The notes under the pieces were generated by a model that did not search any database, had not been told where the DNA came from, and worked only from the letters and a program-made list of their open reading frames with translations. A stretch of DNA of 64,000 nucleotides. Origin: Exophiala sp. HKRS030 (Eukaryota > Ascomycota > Eurotiomycetes > Chaetothyriales > Herpotrichiellaceae). A program made the position numbers and the translations under genes. How positions within the stretch are numbered: position 1 is the first letter of the stretch; every line of letters begins with the position of its first letter. Where the stretch lies: the NCBI GenBank assembly GCA_023897205.1, contig JAHWDD010000008.1, positions 806,001 to 870,000 on the forward strand. The letters run 5' to 3'. Shown piece by piece: positions 10,927-22,822 of the stretch.

Positions 10927-12173
10927 CTATGCAGTCGGCTGACTCGAACCAGATGCTTGCATGCTCCCACGAGGTTCGCCCTGGCCGGCAGCAGTGCCAT
11001 TTGGTGGGTTACCTCCCGCTCCTCCGCCTCCACCTCCCATTGCATCACTATCGTCAGAGGCCACTCCCCCGTCTTTGTAGTATGTTGCAGCACTGCTGAT
11101 CTCCTCATCTTCGGTGGGGTCGATCCCGATGCTGATCCAGGCCAGAATGCCGTCTTGAGGGGTGTTCCCCAACCATACATATTCAACAAAAGGATCAGTA
11201 ATGTCGGCCTCTGAACCAAGGATGCTGTCCTCGGAGTTTAGTGTCAATTCTTGGTTGTTCGTATCATAGGGAGCAACCGCCTCGACTTGGGAAATCAGGT
11301 CTTGGTCGAAGAAGAGCTGACCAACGTGGGAAGCGTGAACGTTGGCCGACGCGTTGGCGTTGAGCAGGGTTCCGTTTACTCGGACAGTGGTGGAATTTTG
11401 GTTGTGTGTGAGGACGTGAATGTGGTTTGCTCGACCTGGGACTTCTTGGTTAGGATTCTCCTTCTGCATCTGGTGGTGGATGGATCGTTTCGCATACCTG
11501 TGTAATGCCCCGGGAAAAGTGTGTCGAATTGGGCAACGCCATTAGTGTCGGTTAGTTGAATGCCCCTCAAAAAGGTTTGATTAAGGTTCGTGGCGTCGCT
11601 GTTATTGCCGTTGCCCGACGCCACCACTCCGCTGTACACTCCGGTGGAGTTACAGTGCCAGATGTCCACATACAAAGCCGGGATCGGTTCACAAGTCGTT
11701 GTGTCGATGACCTGGATGTCCAGTGTGAGTGGAACGCCCTCTTGGTCTTCCACCAGGTTCTGGAGGATCAGCTCCCCTTTGACAAAGTAAGGACCTTGGG
11801 TGACGTCGGTCTGGAGCGCACAGGAAGAGTTGTCCACGAAAAGGACCGTCTCGTCCACGTCCAGGGTCATGCTGGACTCGACATCCTCGTGTGTGAAGTT
11901 GTAGGTGCTGAAATCGCGCCGATGGACAAGAGGCTTCCGGGCAAGCCCTCGGCGTTTACGCAGATCGTCGGCCAGAGCCCGTCGACGAGCAACGTTGGTA
12001 GAGTCCTGGCCTCTTTTCCTTAAGGCTGACGTGCAGGACCGCAATGTTTTTGGGTTTCGCTTGAAGAACTCTGCTCTTTCCGCTGCCTCTTCGGTCACGT
12101 CGTGGCCTGGGTGGGCAATGACTGCCGAGGATGCAAGGAGCGTAGCAACGAGAAAGGAGAGATATTTGACCAT
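10927..12173 (-). CDS. Secreted intradiol ring-cleavage dioxygenase
   Basis: A non-haem Fe(III) enzyme that opens catechol-type rings between the two hydroxyls. The N-terminus (MVKYLSFLVATLLASSAVIA, then HPGHD) is a classical signal peptide, so it acts outside the cell, as in the fungal secreted subfamily. The expected iron ligands are visible: Tyr in QGPYFVKGE, Tyr in FPGHYTGR and two His in NHIHVLTH. The last three lie across a 59-base intron (about 11433-11491) whose removal joins HYTG to RANHIHV. The N-terminal third is basic and helical, as usual for this group. The tail is rich in Gly, Ser and Pro (a run of six Gly) and probably disordered. ATG at 12173 is chosen because it begins the signal peptide, 16 codons inside the longest open frame. 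Candidate substrates are lignin-derived catechols or host phenolics. Confidence 0.9.
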
Positions 12174-14822
12174 GTTAGCCGTTCGATGGACCGTTGCAAA
12201 TTGCAGCAGAGTAGTTACCAATACCCTAAGACCTCCTCCTGACCTACCTATTTATACGAGTATGTCGACGGCCTCGTCGGTCATCAAGGAACTGCTTCCA
12301 CAGACTGTCACCACGCATCCCAGTCCCGTCGGCAATACCCTGCTGACGACAGCAGGCGGTCCTGGACAACCTGGCTTTGAATTAGCCAACACAACATTGT
12401 TCGACACCGACGCCATCTGCCAAAAGTTTTGGACGCTATCGTCAAGCCTTACGCACACAATGCTTGGCCTATGTGGTAAATTGCTTGAGCCTGCGTTGCC
12501 ACGGCGTGCCAGGTCGAAGCTTATCATCTCGAAACAGCCTCGACCAAGGGGCCGCGTAATGCCGCAACACGCGGCCGACACCATCACGCATTTGCCGACA
12601 AGCAATTGCCGAGGAGACCGCACTTGTGACTGTTGCCTCCGACTCATTATTCGCAAACGAGTATATTCCTCTTGCCTCATGTGCAATAGAGCCCTCGGAG
12701 TCTTCACTTCCTCTGTATCTCTCTTCTCCCACTCGTTTACGGTCGCACGATGTAGATGGATATCGTAGACCTTGTTCACAGCATAACTACAGGCTCTAAA
12801 AGGGATTGTCAGGTCAGTCAGCTCAGCCAAACATGCCCTATGCTTGAATTTTTCTGACCAATTAGCGGCAAATTAAGATAGGTGTTTTGGAGTATACCGA
12901 ATAACTTTGGCTTATGTAAGTCTTCTGTAACGCAGCCAGCCCTGCACGTAGATTTGTTTTTTTTCCAGTCAGTGTCACCGGTTCGAAAAGATCATTAATC
13001 CATTCAACCGAAGTCTCATAGCATCATATCGTTCTGGATATGGCTATACGAAGATCCAATCTTGTGGGCATCAGCAAGGATCGTATGGGGCCTGGTCAGA
13101 TACGCCAAGACGACGACCGCCATACCCTAGCATGAAGCAAGCTGTTTAGGGCCTTGAAAACTGCTGAACTCTGTCCAATTCGGAACCCATCGTTTGGACA
13201 GATCAATCACCAAATTCGGCTCAGCCTTCGAAACGCTCAACCTCTCTCAGCCAGCGATGCCACAACATCGACAATCTCATTAAATGGGTTCCGGCAATGA
13301 CAATCTGCACATCTGTTCACGTTAACCTTACTCGACACCGTGCGATGAATCACTTGACTTAGGTGAGTAGTGATCGAGAGCAATTAAGTCGGTCAGTAAT
13401 GGTTTGTGGGGCGTGGTTTATCTCGGACGGCGCGGTGCGCCGCTCCTTCTGTACTAGTATTGGAGTATAGAATCTGTCAAGAATGTCGGTCCACATGTAC
13501 CATACACCTTCAAAGACTGATTAAGCCGTGATGAGTTATCTACGCTCTTGGAGTGTACGGTGAGCCGTGGTATAGCCGGTGCAAATTTCATACCACTCGT
13601 CGAAGACCACAGGTGACCGAAGCAATGATGGCAATCGCTCCATGAGAGCATGGCGATATTCACGCTTCACCTGGATTGTGAAGAACTCATCACGGTCCTC
13701 TCATACCTCAAAGAGCATGAAATTTCTGGGCTCGCTTGGGTGCATAGTGACCCTTTGCACATGTTACTGCCATTCCATCTCGGATCCTTCTTTGACGTCG
13801 AATTTCGCTATCATGGCCCATGGCTTTGTAGAGCGGCGATCGCTATCACTTTAATGATTGTATTCCATTTTCTTCAGGGGATATTTATCTTTGCGATCAA
13901 ATTAGGGTATGGATGTTATGTCTCTGTCAATGAAGGACGTCCGTATTCTCGTGATTGAGATCGGTGATGGCGCTGTAAATAGAATGTAGGCAGACAGTAG
14001 GGGTTGCGAGGAGGGCACGTCGTAGAAGTAGGCGTACTATGGTAGATCTTCGCAACTCGGGCTTTTTCAAGAGTAATGTTTGAAGGCCCAGGGGGTATAA
14101 GATCATCCTAGACTTAGGACCCAAAGGTGCTACCTAGAGATGTCTCGTAAAATCTATATTTCCTTGATTCACAGTATGCTCAGCCGTATGATCTCACATA
14201 TACGGACGTGAAAATGGATATTAAATTGATCGACGTAGATCAGTAAATGTTCTTCAATGTGTTTCTTGTTTGAACTCTTAAGCGCCCCATTCTTGAGGTA
14301 AACTCTATAGTTCTCAGCAACAGCGTACCCTGCCATATTTCGTCCGGAAGCGGCTGAACACGGAGTATGCAGATAAGCGGCTGACTAGGCCAGCAGGGGA
14401 CCAATGAGTGATGAAGGACTGCCGACCTAGCACCAAAATATTTGCGAGGAGCACCCAAGTCTTCCCTGGCCAATGAACAGGGCCGTCACGATGAAAAATT
14501 CTACATTGCTATATTTGTTCAGCGCAGTATCGAAAGCAGCCTTGACGGGCCCGGTCCAAGCACTCGACAAACTTGCTTGATTGGGAATAGCGCTTGTAGT
14601 TCTTGTCATTAAACGCCCGGCTGTAATCAATCTCTAATATCACAATTTCTGCTCGAGGAGCTGGGCGTATGCACTCAACTTCTCCACTCTGATCGGACCT
14701 TTTTGCTGCTTGAAGCTAAAAGTGGTGGGTTTATACTTATGTGGACGCTCGCTCCCAACTGGCCTGTCCGCAACAACTTGTACCGCAATCGCCGTATGCA
14801 CCAAGAAACATGACAATCACTC
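12174..14822. other. Long intergenic region, no supported gene
   Basis: About 2.6 kb between the dioxygenase start and the first regulator. A TATA-like TATTTATA sits near 12250 in the right place for the minus-strand dioxygenase. Open frames of 190-290 codons overlap on both strands at 11905-12830, but neither has family motifs and the plus-strand one starts inside the dioxygenase gene. A short frame at 13650-13958 contains one hydrophobic stretch (ITLMIVFHFLQGIFIFAIKL) but nothing else. I do not call genes here. Confidence 0.45.
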
Positions 14823-16442
14823 ATGTCGCCAGCTCTGAAAGGTAAGTTCGGCTCGCCCGTATACTTTTCAAGTCATATGCTGAATCTGCCGGGAGACTGT
14901 CGTACCTGCAATCGCCGACGCATTCGCTGCGACAGAACCATCCCGGCCTGCTGGAAATGTGTCTCGCGAAGGCTGTCATGCCCTGGTTACGAGAAACAGC
15001 TGAAGTGGGTGTGTGGCGCGGTCAGTAAAGGGCCATATCGAAGATATTATCGGCCCGAGGAGGCAGATGTAAATCTTGGAGAGGCCAGTGGCGATCAACA
15101 CGTTGAGGACCAAAGGCAGGCAAGAAGGATCACGGAGTGGATGACACATGATCCTTCGAGCACTCCCTGGACTGAGGTCTACCCATTGGCGTTATTTCGA
15201 ACGTCTCTGGTAGAGGCTCAGCTGAGCCAACCTGAAGTGGCCACTCTTCTGAATCACTTCACCGAAGTTGTTGCCAATCAGCTGGTCTGGTATGATGACG
15301 ATGCCAATCCGTGGCGGAAATTGATTGTGCCACTTGCCTTGGACTCGCCGACACTACTCACGACCATTCTTGCTATTGCATGCGGTAACATTGTGTCGAG
15401 AATGCGAAGCGACCACCACCACACAGGCAGTTTTTTTCGGTCAACGCAGCTCCACCGTGAGAAAGCTTTAAGGCTGTTGTCGAAAGACTTTCAAACTATG
15501 AGTAATCTCATATCAACCGAATCATGGATGCCTTCCCATTCGCACTGGGGAAAAGCTACACTAGCAAGCGTCATCATTCTCTCCTATTTGGAGATTCACT
15601 TTCCAACATCGGGTGTGTGGCGATTGCACCTAGAGGCAGCGCGACAAGTGATCCAAGCAATCCAAAAGCCTTCAATTTCTGACCGAACGACAACCTTTTT
15701 GGCTGAAGAGCTCTTTGCTACAACCACTTGGGCACTACTGACAGACTATGATGCCGATACGTCTGTCAGCGATCAAGATCTTCACATATCGCTTGACAAG
15801 GATGGTCCCCAACCTCGACAGCCGGAGGAGATGGTTACCATGCCGTGTCAGGATTCTGGATTTGCGGGCTTCTGCCTCGTCATACGGCAAATTACTCAAA
15901 CAGAGCGATTATTCCAGCAATCAAGAATTCACGGGGTGCCGTACATAGACACCGAGACCAGGTTGGTGCAAATAGGCCGCATGCTCTCAGAAGCTCGGCG
16001 CTGTGCACTCGGGTCGGTAAGGCTGGAACACCTTCGCCGTTCAAAATCTGAACACCTTGATGCCAGCAATTTGATTGATGCCCTTTACCACTCTACTTCA
16101 GTGTACAAATTCCGGGCACTGCAATTCACATCAAACGAGGGAAGCACCGTGGTCTCTCACCGGGATCAGTTGTTCAAGTCTCTACAAACGTTTCATGACC
16201 CTGAGTCATTCGCCCAAGACCAAACATGGCCTCTATTCGTGGCTGGGACGGAGAGTAAGGGCGATGTAACCAGGCAGCGATGGATCAGGGACCGATTCCA
16301 GCTCATTATGAGTTGTAGTTGTGAGCTTGATCGACCCAGGGTAATGAGGTTTCTCGAATCATATTGGCTTCAGACTGACTCAGAAAATTGGGTCGACTAT
16401 GGACGTCGGCAGGCAAATCAAGACAGGTTTCTGATCCTCTGA
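14823..16442 (+). CDS. Zn(II)2Cys6 transcription factor (first of two)
   Basis: A fungal binuclear-zinc regulator. The six cysteines have spacing CX2CX6CX6CX2CX6C, starting at DCRTCNRRRIRCDR and followed by ACWKC and SC. The long acidic/helical remainder with LDSPTLLTTILAIACGNIV and the loop LILSYLEIH-type pattern matches the fungal-specific middle domain (Fungal_trans_2-like). A GTAAGT donor after MSPALK (14842) and a GAG acceptor near 14895 give MSPALKDCRTCNRRR. This puts the zinc cluster at the extreme N-terminus, as usual, and is preferred over reading through 20 unlike residues. It sits at the left edge of an alternating block of metabolic genes and converges with the PhyH gene. Pathway-specific control of that block is inferred from position. 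Confidence 0.9.
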   Translation: MSPALKGKFGSPVYFSSHMLNLPGDCRTCNRRRIRCDRTIPACWKCVSRRLSCPGYEKQLKWVCGAVSKGPYRRYYRPEEADVNLGEASGDQHVEDQRQARRITEWMTHDPSSTPWTEVYPLALFRTSLVEAQLSQPEVATLLNHFTEVVANQLVWYDDDANPWRKLIVPLALDSPTLLTTILAIACGNIVSRMRSDHHHTGSFFRSTQLHREKALRLLSKDFQTMSNLISTESWMPSHSHWGKATLASVIILSYLEIHFPTSGVWRLHLEAARQVIQAIQKPSISDRTTTFLAEELFATTTWALLTDYDADTSVSDQDLHISLDKDGPQPRQPEEMVTMPCQDSGFAGFCLVIRQITQTERLFQQSRIHGVPYIDTETRLVQIGRMLSEARRCALGSVRLEHLRRSKSEHLDASNLIDALYHSTSVYKFRALQFTSNEGSTVVSHRDQLFKSLQTFHDPESFAQDQTWPLFVAGTESKGDVTRQRWIRDRFQLIMSCSCELDRPRVMRFLESYWLQTDSENWVDYGRRQANQDRFLIL

Positions 16443-16697
16443 TATGCAGTCAAGTTCTCTGAACCATTTGACAAAAATTTCTAACAAAATTGACATCTCA
16501 CGTCTGACCACGACCGTAAAGCCTTCCTGCTGATAAGCTTCAGGTGCCTAACAATCACGAAATGCCGACAAGACACAATATTGATCACTTTCATCATCGA
16601 GAAGGAAGTCTTCGCCGCCGTTGAGCTTGAACAACCCTCCCTCCCGCGGAGGCGGCCAAGTCCAACGCCGTCATGCCTGCGAGAAAGTCGAACACTC

Positions 16698-17770
16698 TCA
16701 CAGTCGCACTGTCTCGTCATCATCCACCCCGAATAAAACCTGCATGGGATCCTTGTATCTGTAGAAGCCAACCGCAGGAGGACTGATGCCATAGCCCAGG
16801 AGACGCTGGACTTGTGGGGATAATCTTCTCGCCACGGGAGGAGGAACGGCGAGCCAGTGATTTTCCTCGGGACGCATGAACCCTTTGCACATGAACAGAC
16901 CGACGACTTCACGAATCTCATCCCTGGCAATCATATCGGTTCAGCTGCTGATTTTGGACGACGTGCAGATGTGGGTCTCACTCACTTGGTCTTGTTGGCA
17001 CCACCCGCATGGAAGACATTTCCTCCAAAGATTAGGGCATCACCGGCCTCCAATTCCACCGGGATGGCTTCCTCGTTCTTGGGTGCACGTTCAGAGTCCC
17101 AAAGATGAGATCGTGGGATGACCAACGTCGCCCCGTTCTCCGCCGTGGTCTTTGTCAAGGCAACGAGGAGGCCGACCATGCACGAATCGAGACCTGGGGG
17201 AAGATGATAGTCACTACCGCCGGGGAAGAAAACCAATTAGCACACTGTTTGAAAATCTTGCAAGATCGGCTGATTCCGAAAGGCCTACCTATCATCACGA
17301 TGGAGATCCTGTTGTCGCGATCCTGGGGCAATTTGGAACCCAAAGGTGCCGGCCAGGATAGGTTTTGAGACGAAATGTGCTCGTGTCTCTCCATACCATG
17401 GTCGACAGGTACTGGTCAAGATCTCGTTGGCAACATCGATCCAGAGTTTGTTTGTCGCGAGATCGACACATCCGTCGGAAACACCCAAGAGGCCAGTTGC
17501 ACGACGGGTGGTGGTAGGAAAGAAGCCCGATTCATCGGGGATGTCTGCCTCGAATGCTGGTTTCAGCTCTTTGCGGATGCGAGTGACGAGCTCCTTGTTA
17601 GCGAGGCCGGTAACCACAACACCACCGTCTCGTCGAACGAGTTCAACGACCTTGGCATGGGTGGTGCCCGGTTCATCGGCCGCCAAATGTTCGAGCTGGG
17701 GGCGGTCCGAAGTTGCGAGGGGCTTCTGTGTCAGATCGGACGCCTCTTGCGTGGCGGTGCCAGTTGCCAT
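16698..17770 (-). CDS. Phytanoyl-CoA dioxygenase (PhyH) family Fe(II)/2-oxoglutarate enzyme
   Basis: A cytosolic Fe(II)/2-oxoglutarate-dependent oxygenase of the PhyH family; in fungi these often tailor secondary metabolites. Two of the three metal ligands lie in LHRDD (HxD) and the third is His in GNVFHAGG. The 2-oxoglutarate-binding Arg probably lies in the region after that His. Other landmarks are GGVVVTGLANKELV near the N-terminus, LTKTTAENGATLVIPRSHLW in the core, and a C-terminal GFYRYKDPMQVLFG. Two introns (about 17213-17300 and 16926-16990) join HRDD to SDYHLPP and NKT to KDEIREVV with the frame kept. ATG 17770 is preferred; an in-frame ATG at 17800 would add ten residues. Length is about 310 residues, normal for the family. 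It is convergent with the first regulator and divergent from the second. Confidence 0.88.
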
Positions 17771-18470
17771 TTTCAACTCCAACCTTGGACAGCTTATCAA
17801 CCTGATTTCTTCCGGGCCGCGTTTCCAATCTGTCGTGTTGCAAGACCTGCCTCGTGAGCAGAGGTATTTATCTACACGACATGTTCCATTGCAGGTGCGT
17901 GATCCGGTGGCCTATTTCGTCCGCGCCTGACGTGGACCTGGCTCGGTAGTGTAATTCCATTCAGACTCTTGGTCACGTAGTAATCCAGCGAATGTGCTCG
18001 GGAGCGCAAACGTCACGTCCGCCAATCAGGACCGTCAAAGGGCCACCGCGCCAACATTGATTATCGCCATTTCTCACTCAAACCCTACTAATTAGGCAAC
18101 GGGTTGCGGAGAAAGCCTAGCCTCGGAGGCTTGCTCTCTCGGTTCCTTGTACAGTACAATACTCCGACACGCTGCCGTGAGCTTTCTGAGCTCCCGAGGT
18201 CTCTCCTTATCGTCCCCCACTTTGGCCTAGACAAGGGCTAGGCCGCGGAGGACTACTGACTACTCGTACTGTACTGCTGGTACGAGCTGGTGGTACCCCC
18301 GCGTGCGGTTTGCTTCTTGCCCCCCAACAGCCTCGGTACTTTACTTACCTAATACTCCGTATGGGCAATTTGGTATGCCTATTACTTGCCTTACCCCGCC
18401 CCCAAGGCCACTCGAGAGTCGAGGTACTTCATTTCCCCCGCCATACAAATTATAGGCACCTGCACGGTCT
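17771..18470. promoter_or_regulatory. Shared upstream region of PhyH and second regulator
   Basis: About 700 bases between divergent starts. GC-rich direct and inverted bits occur (GGTACGAGCTGGTGGTACC near 18280; repeated TACTCCG and GTACAGTAC near 18150-18260), along with a CCAAT box at about 18023. No specific operator can be assigned. Confidence 0.4.
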
Positions 18471-21001
18471 ATGAAATCCATGTTGTCAAGTCGAGGGCGA
18501 CCAAAGAGTGCTTGTACTGCTTGCAAAGGTCAAAAGGTATCATTCGTCCGTTGACCCTCGCCCATGATTGGGCGGACGGAGAAACCAGCACTGACACAGA
18601 TCTTCCCATAGATTCGTTGTTCAGGCGAAAGACCAGTATGCATCAGATGTGCCAGGCTACGAAGAAAATGTGTCTACCCACCGCCAGTGTCAACGTTACG
18701 GTCACTACGCTTCGTTTCCAACTTCAGAACAACGGAGAAACCCTCAGTGGACGAGCGTATTCCCATCCCACGAGATGATATTCGACATACCGTCTCCGAA
18801 GACTACTCGCGTCTCGAGGCGCCGGCAATGCTCTCCATACCCGGACAGAGTCCTTATTTAGGCATCTCGCAGTCTCTCATGTACACCCTGGTGGATGTGT
18901 ATTTCGAGAATGCTTACAACGCCAGCCTTCTATTACAGAAAGATCGATTTCTAGAATCTCTGGCCCAAGGCACCGTCGAGGCGCATTTGATTTTGAGTGT
19001 CTGTGCCTATGCTGCCAAGTACACCCTTCCACGAGAGACATCATATGAAGCACAAATGACCAGAAGCTAACCCTCCACAGCTTCTATCGTACCGACAACG
19101 GTGAAGCACCTCTTCGTGATCACGGGTTCATGATTGAATGGGCAAAACGAGCCGGATCACTGGTGTTCCAGGATGCAGAATCGCTCTGTGAAGACAATAT
19201 TGTGACATTCTGTGTTCTGGCAACATTCTGGTACGCCCAAGGATCATGGAGGCTGTCATATTTGCACAAAGGTTCGTGTTTGTTCTTCTTGCCCATTGTC
19301 TGTAAGAAATAGACGCTTAAAGTATGGCCACAGCAAACGCGTGCAACCTTCTCCATATCACGGGGTTTTCGTTGGCGGGACGTCATACACAGAATCCTGT
19401 CGAATCAGAAATTCGAAGGCGACGATTCTGGGCTTGCTATATTATGCAATGCGCACTCATGGAGGATCCAGCTTTTATGGAACAGATTACTGATGTCTCC
19501 GAACTACCATTGCCGTCACCCGACGCGGAGTTGGAGGCTGGAGAGGCGTGCATTCGTCCAGTGACCATCGATAACGGCAGGCCTGGCACATCCATATATG
19601 CAGAACTGATTCGCGCTTTCAAGCTTTGGTACGATCCCTGATTCTCTCGATTCCGTTGGTGTCTGAACCGAAGCACGGATGCTGACGTCCTGGCCAGGTA
19701 CATGGTTTTTTCACTGGTTAAATAGCCCGAATCTAGCATCGGTGCTCGCTTCACTGAGATCTACGCCCTCGACGATGCATTGACAGAGTGGTGGACGACC
19801 ATGCAACCGGCGTTCAGGTTGACTCCGACGGCCATTACCAATGCCGATGGAAATACGGACATTGCGGCCCACAAACTGCCTCTGCTTCTGCTTATGAATA
19901 CAGTGTACCATCAATCCATATGTGCACTGCATGCTTCCGTGGTGCCGCTGTTCTCGTGGACACCATCTGATGATAATTGGGCGTCGGCAAGACAGGCGTC
20001 GGCTCAAAAGACTTACGAGCATGCACGTTCCGTGTCTGACATGATCGCAGCCACTCTCACCGCCCATCCGGACCTAATCATGACGCATAGTTTCATCGCC
20101 TACGCGGCGTACAGCGGATGCGCCGTACAGATCCCGTTCACCTGGAGCTCAAATCCTGTAATCAGGAGACCGGCAACCACGAATGTTAGCAACAACATGA
20201 AGATGATACAGAGGATGGCGCCGTGTTGGAAATTCGCGGCCCTGGTGGTAAGTCGTTCCCCATGTCTGTCTCCGTGTCAACCCAGCCGAACGAGTCAACT
20301 TACGAGCAATAATCGCTGATTTGATATTGTTTTAATTTTATCAGCAAAAGCAGCTTGGATGTCTGTACCACATCCACGAAAGACTCAAGGTCGATCTTGA
20401 AGACGAACCGAAGAACATCGACGTGAGGAAGTTGCTGGGGTTCAAGATCAATTCGGCCGATGCGCGCATCTCGATCCTCGGGTTCACAGACATTCTACGC
20501 TCCAAAGACCACGGCTATGCGAACACGGGAGAGGAAAACAATAGCCTTGGACTCCAGGACAATACAGCTCAGCCTGAGCCCATGGCGCAAGTTGACACTT
20601 CGACCACATCGGCGACTGCACTTGATAATGTCGGCAGTATGGCCCCAAATTCACACATAGATATGGTAGCGACCACCGCTGGAAGACACCAAGATATTCC
20701 CTCGGCGTCTCTACTGTTCCAGACAACAGAACCACTGGACTTCGCTTCAGATCAATATGGCCACGACCAACAAGCGCCGATGCCTAATCCCAATGCACAG
20801 TCACAAGCATCTGGCGAACTGAGTCAGTATGAAGTTGAACAGCAATCAAAGATGTACGATGTGTGGCCGCCATTCTTCCATCCTACGATGCTTGACGTCT
20901 TGCCTGATGGCGAAATGCTGAGTGTACCACAGGTTGATGTGTCTTCTATCGATTTTGACTACTTGGACTCGGAAAACTGGTTTATGCCAACTGCTTCGTA
21001 G
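18471..21001 (+). CDS. Zn(II)2Cys6 transcription factor with fungal-specific domain (second)
   Basis: A xylanolytic-regulator-like Zn2Cys6 protein. The zinc cluster is split by an intron: ACTACKGQK ends exon 1 (18536) and IRCSGERPVCIRCARLRRKC begins exon 2 (18612), giving CX2CX6CX6CX2CX6C. The middle homology region follows across several exons (LMYTLVDVYFENAYNASLLL; FMIEWAKRAGSLVFQDAES; RRRRFWACYIMQCALMEDPA, the usual RRRxFW signature; WWTTMQPAF). The tail is acidic and Gln/Asn-rich, ending DYLDSENWFMPTAS, typical of an activation domain. One join near 19630-19740 is uncertain: the first acceptor leads to TAG, whereas the acceptor at about 19728 keeps the frame (PESSIGARFTEIYALDD). It lies inside the metabolic block between PhyH and the P450 and is the better candidate for its regulator. 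Confidence 0.88.
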
Positions 21002-21119
21002 GCTTACTTCGAAATGACTATAGTATTGAAATGGTTATAAACCTTACATCGTCATTAAAGATGTCTTCAGTGCTATTGCAGAATACCTATATGTTTCTCA
21101 AGAGGTAAACTCTGTCGCA

Positions 21120-22822
21120 TTACTGATCGATACTCTCCACCATCAACTTGTGCCCTACAGGGGCAATCAGAAAGTAATTCTCCATCTCCATCGATTCAGG
21201 AGTCGTGAGCCTGGAAAGCTGTAGGTGGCGACATTCGCGGACGAACTCGGTGATGCCATGTCTCATTTCCATGTTCGCAAGGTGGATACCTAAACAAACT
21301 CGTGTTCCCCCGCCGAATGGAGTAAAGACATGTTTCTGTTCCGGTGTGAGTTCACGTTGATAGAATCGGTCGGGATCAAATCTGGCAAAAATGGGAAATG
21401 AGAGTGTTAGTATGTTGTTCGAATGAGAAGGGACGACCCTGTGGGAGTCAGTCGACCATCAACATACCGTTCGGGATCTTTGAAAATCGATGGATCGCGG
21501 TGCACAGTATACGCTTGAGTGGTGAGCGTGACTGCTGGTGGGACGAAGTGGTTCCCGATACGAATACCCTGGGACGGTGTCGTTCGAGGTAATGCCCCGG
21601 GAGCCGATCCGTACAAACGTAAGACCTCGGTCAGGAACGCATCGAGGTATGGGAGTTTCTCCAACATGGTATCGTCAAAGGTAGACGGTAGCTTGATCAC
21701 TTCGTCTTCGAGTTTACGCCGCACGTCTGGATACGTTAGAAGAATCCAAGTCGCGTAAGTCAGGGTAGTGGACGTGGTGCCTGAGCCTGCGATGATTAGT
21801 GCGGATGCCTGCGATCCGAGGCCGAAATCGTCGACGACCGTGCCTTCGGAACGACTATATTCGATCATGCCACTGAGAATGTTCTGTCTGTTGAGCTTGC
21901 CTTGCTTCGCTTTCTGTACTGCCGAGTTTGCCTTTCCAATCACATTGGTCAGAGACTGGTCAACGCCGGCATACGTGCCTGGTGATAACAGTTTGAGGAG
22001 CTGGTAGAGCCATGGTGTCTCTCCTTGGAGCGCCATCCCCATCTCTGCTCGCTCAAGGTCTTGAATGAACTCATTTTTCTGTTTGTGATGAGATCACAAG
22101 AGTCAGTCCCGGGGCATGAAGAAGTGGGCTTCGTGAGCAAGGGGATTTGCATTTCATCCTTACCTCGCCTGCTTCGAGAAGCCCGCCGTTTTCACCGAAT
22201 GCGACTTCCATAATGACGTCCAGTGTCATCAGTGTCCACCACTTCATGGCATCGCATGGGCCCTTGGCGGCTTCCTCCTTGATCTTGGCCACAGCAAGCC
22301 GCGAGCGCTCGGTCACGAGACTCTGGAAATTGGTCAAGAGAGAAGACCTGCTGAACGGGCGGGCGAGGAGTCTTCTTCGAGCCGCGTGCTCTGGGACATT
22401 GGTCATGGAGAAGACATTGCTCTCCAGACCTGGTGTTGATGTGTCGTACCATGGGGCTTTCACGAAGCCGCTTCCAATGCGGTGGACTTCTCGATACGCC
22501 GCGATATCAGAGACGGCGACCTCTTGCGGGGAGAGGCGAACCACGGGGCCATATCTATAGTGCAGGTCGTGAACGTAATGCACTCGTCGTCCAGTCATGA
22601 GATGGTACTTCAGAACCACATTGGTGAACCTCGAGTGCCATGGTCCAGGTATTGAGCTTAGGGGTCCTCTTAAGGCTTTGCGTATAGTCTGCCTCTTGAG
22701 TTAATATATTCTACTGAGAGTGTCTCTGATGGGTCTGCGTTGCCGCCATCTCGACTTACCCAAAAGATCCATGAAACTGCAGCTAGCAGTGCTAACGCCA
22801 CGGCACGCCGTGAGCTTTCCAT
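21120..22822 (-). CDS. Cytochrome P450 monooxygenase
   Basis: A microsomal class II P450. Exon 1 (ATG at 22822) encodes a single membrane anchor (ALALLAAVSWIFW), then a GTAAGT intron, then the Pro-rich hinge SSIPGPWHSRF. Helix C is present (EHAARRRLLARPFS). The I helix reads LIIAGSGTTSTTLTYA, where the usual acidic residue before the Thr pair is Gly. ExxR is in FLTEVLRLYG, the PERF-type motif is KDPERFDPDRF after an intron, and the haem loop is FGGGTRVCLGIHLA. The stop is at 21120-21122. All landmarks are in frame, so it should be functional. It converges with the second regulator at 118 bases and diverges from the fumarylacetoacetase-like gene. It depends on NADPH-P450 reductase elsewhere in the genome. 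The substrate is unknown. Confidence 0.92.

Noticed and set aside
11905..12830. Long overlapping open frames on both strands (287 and 192 codons)
   Set aside because: They overlap each other and the dioxygenase 5' end, have no family motifs and no splice or start logic; chance frames in GC-rich DNA.
13650..13958. 102-codon frame with one hydrophobic helix
   Set aside because: Only one membrane-like stretch, no family match, and poor start context.
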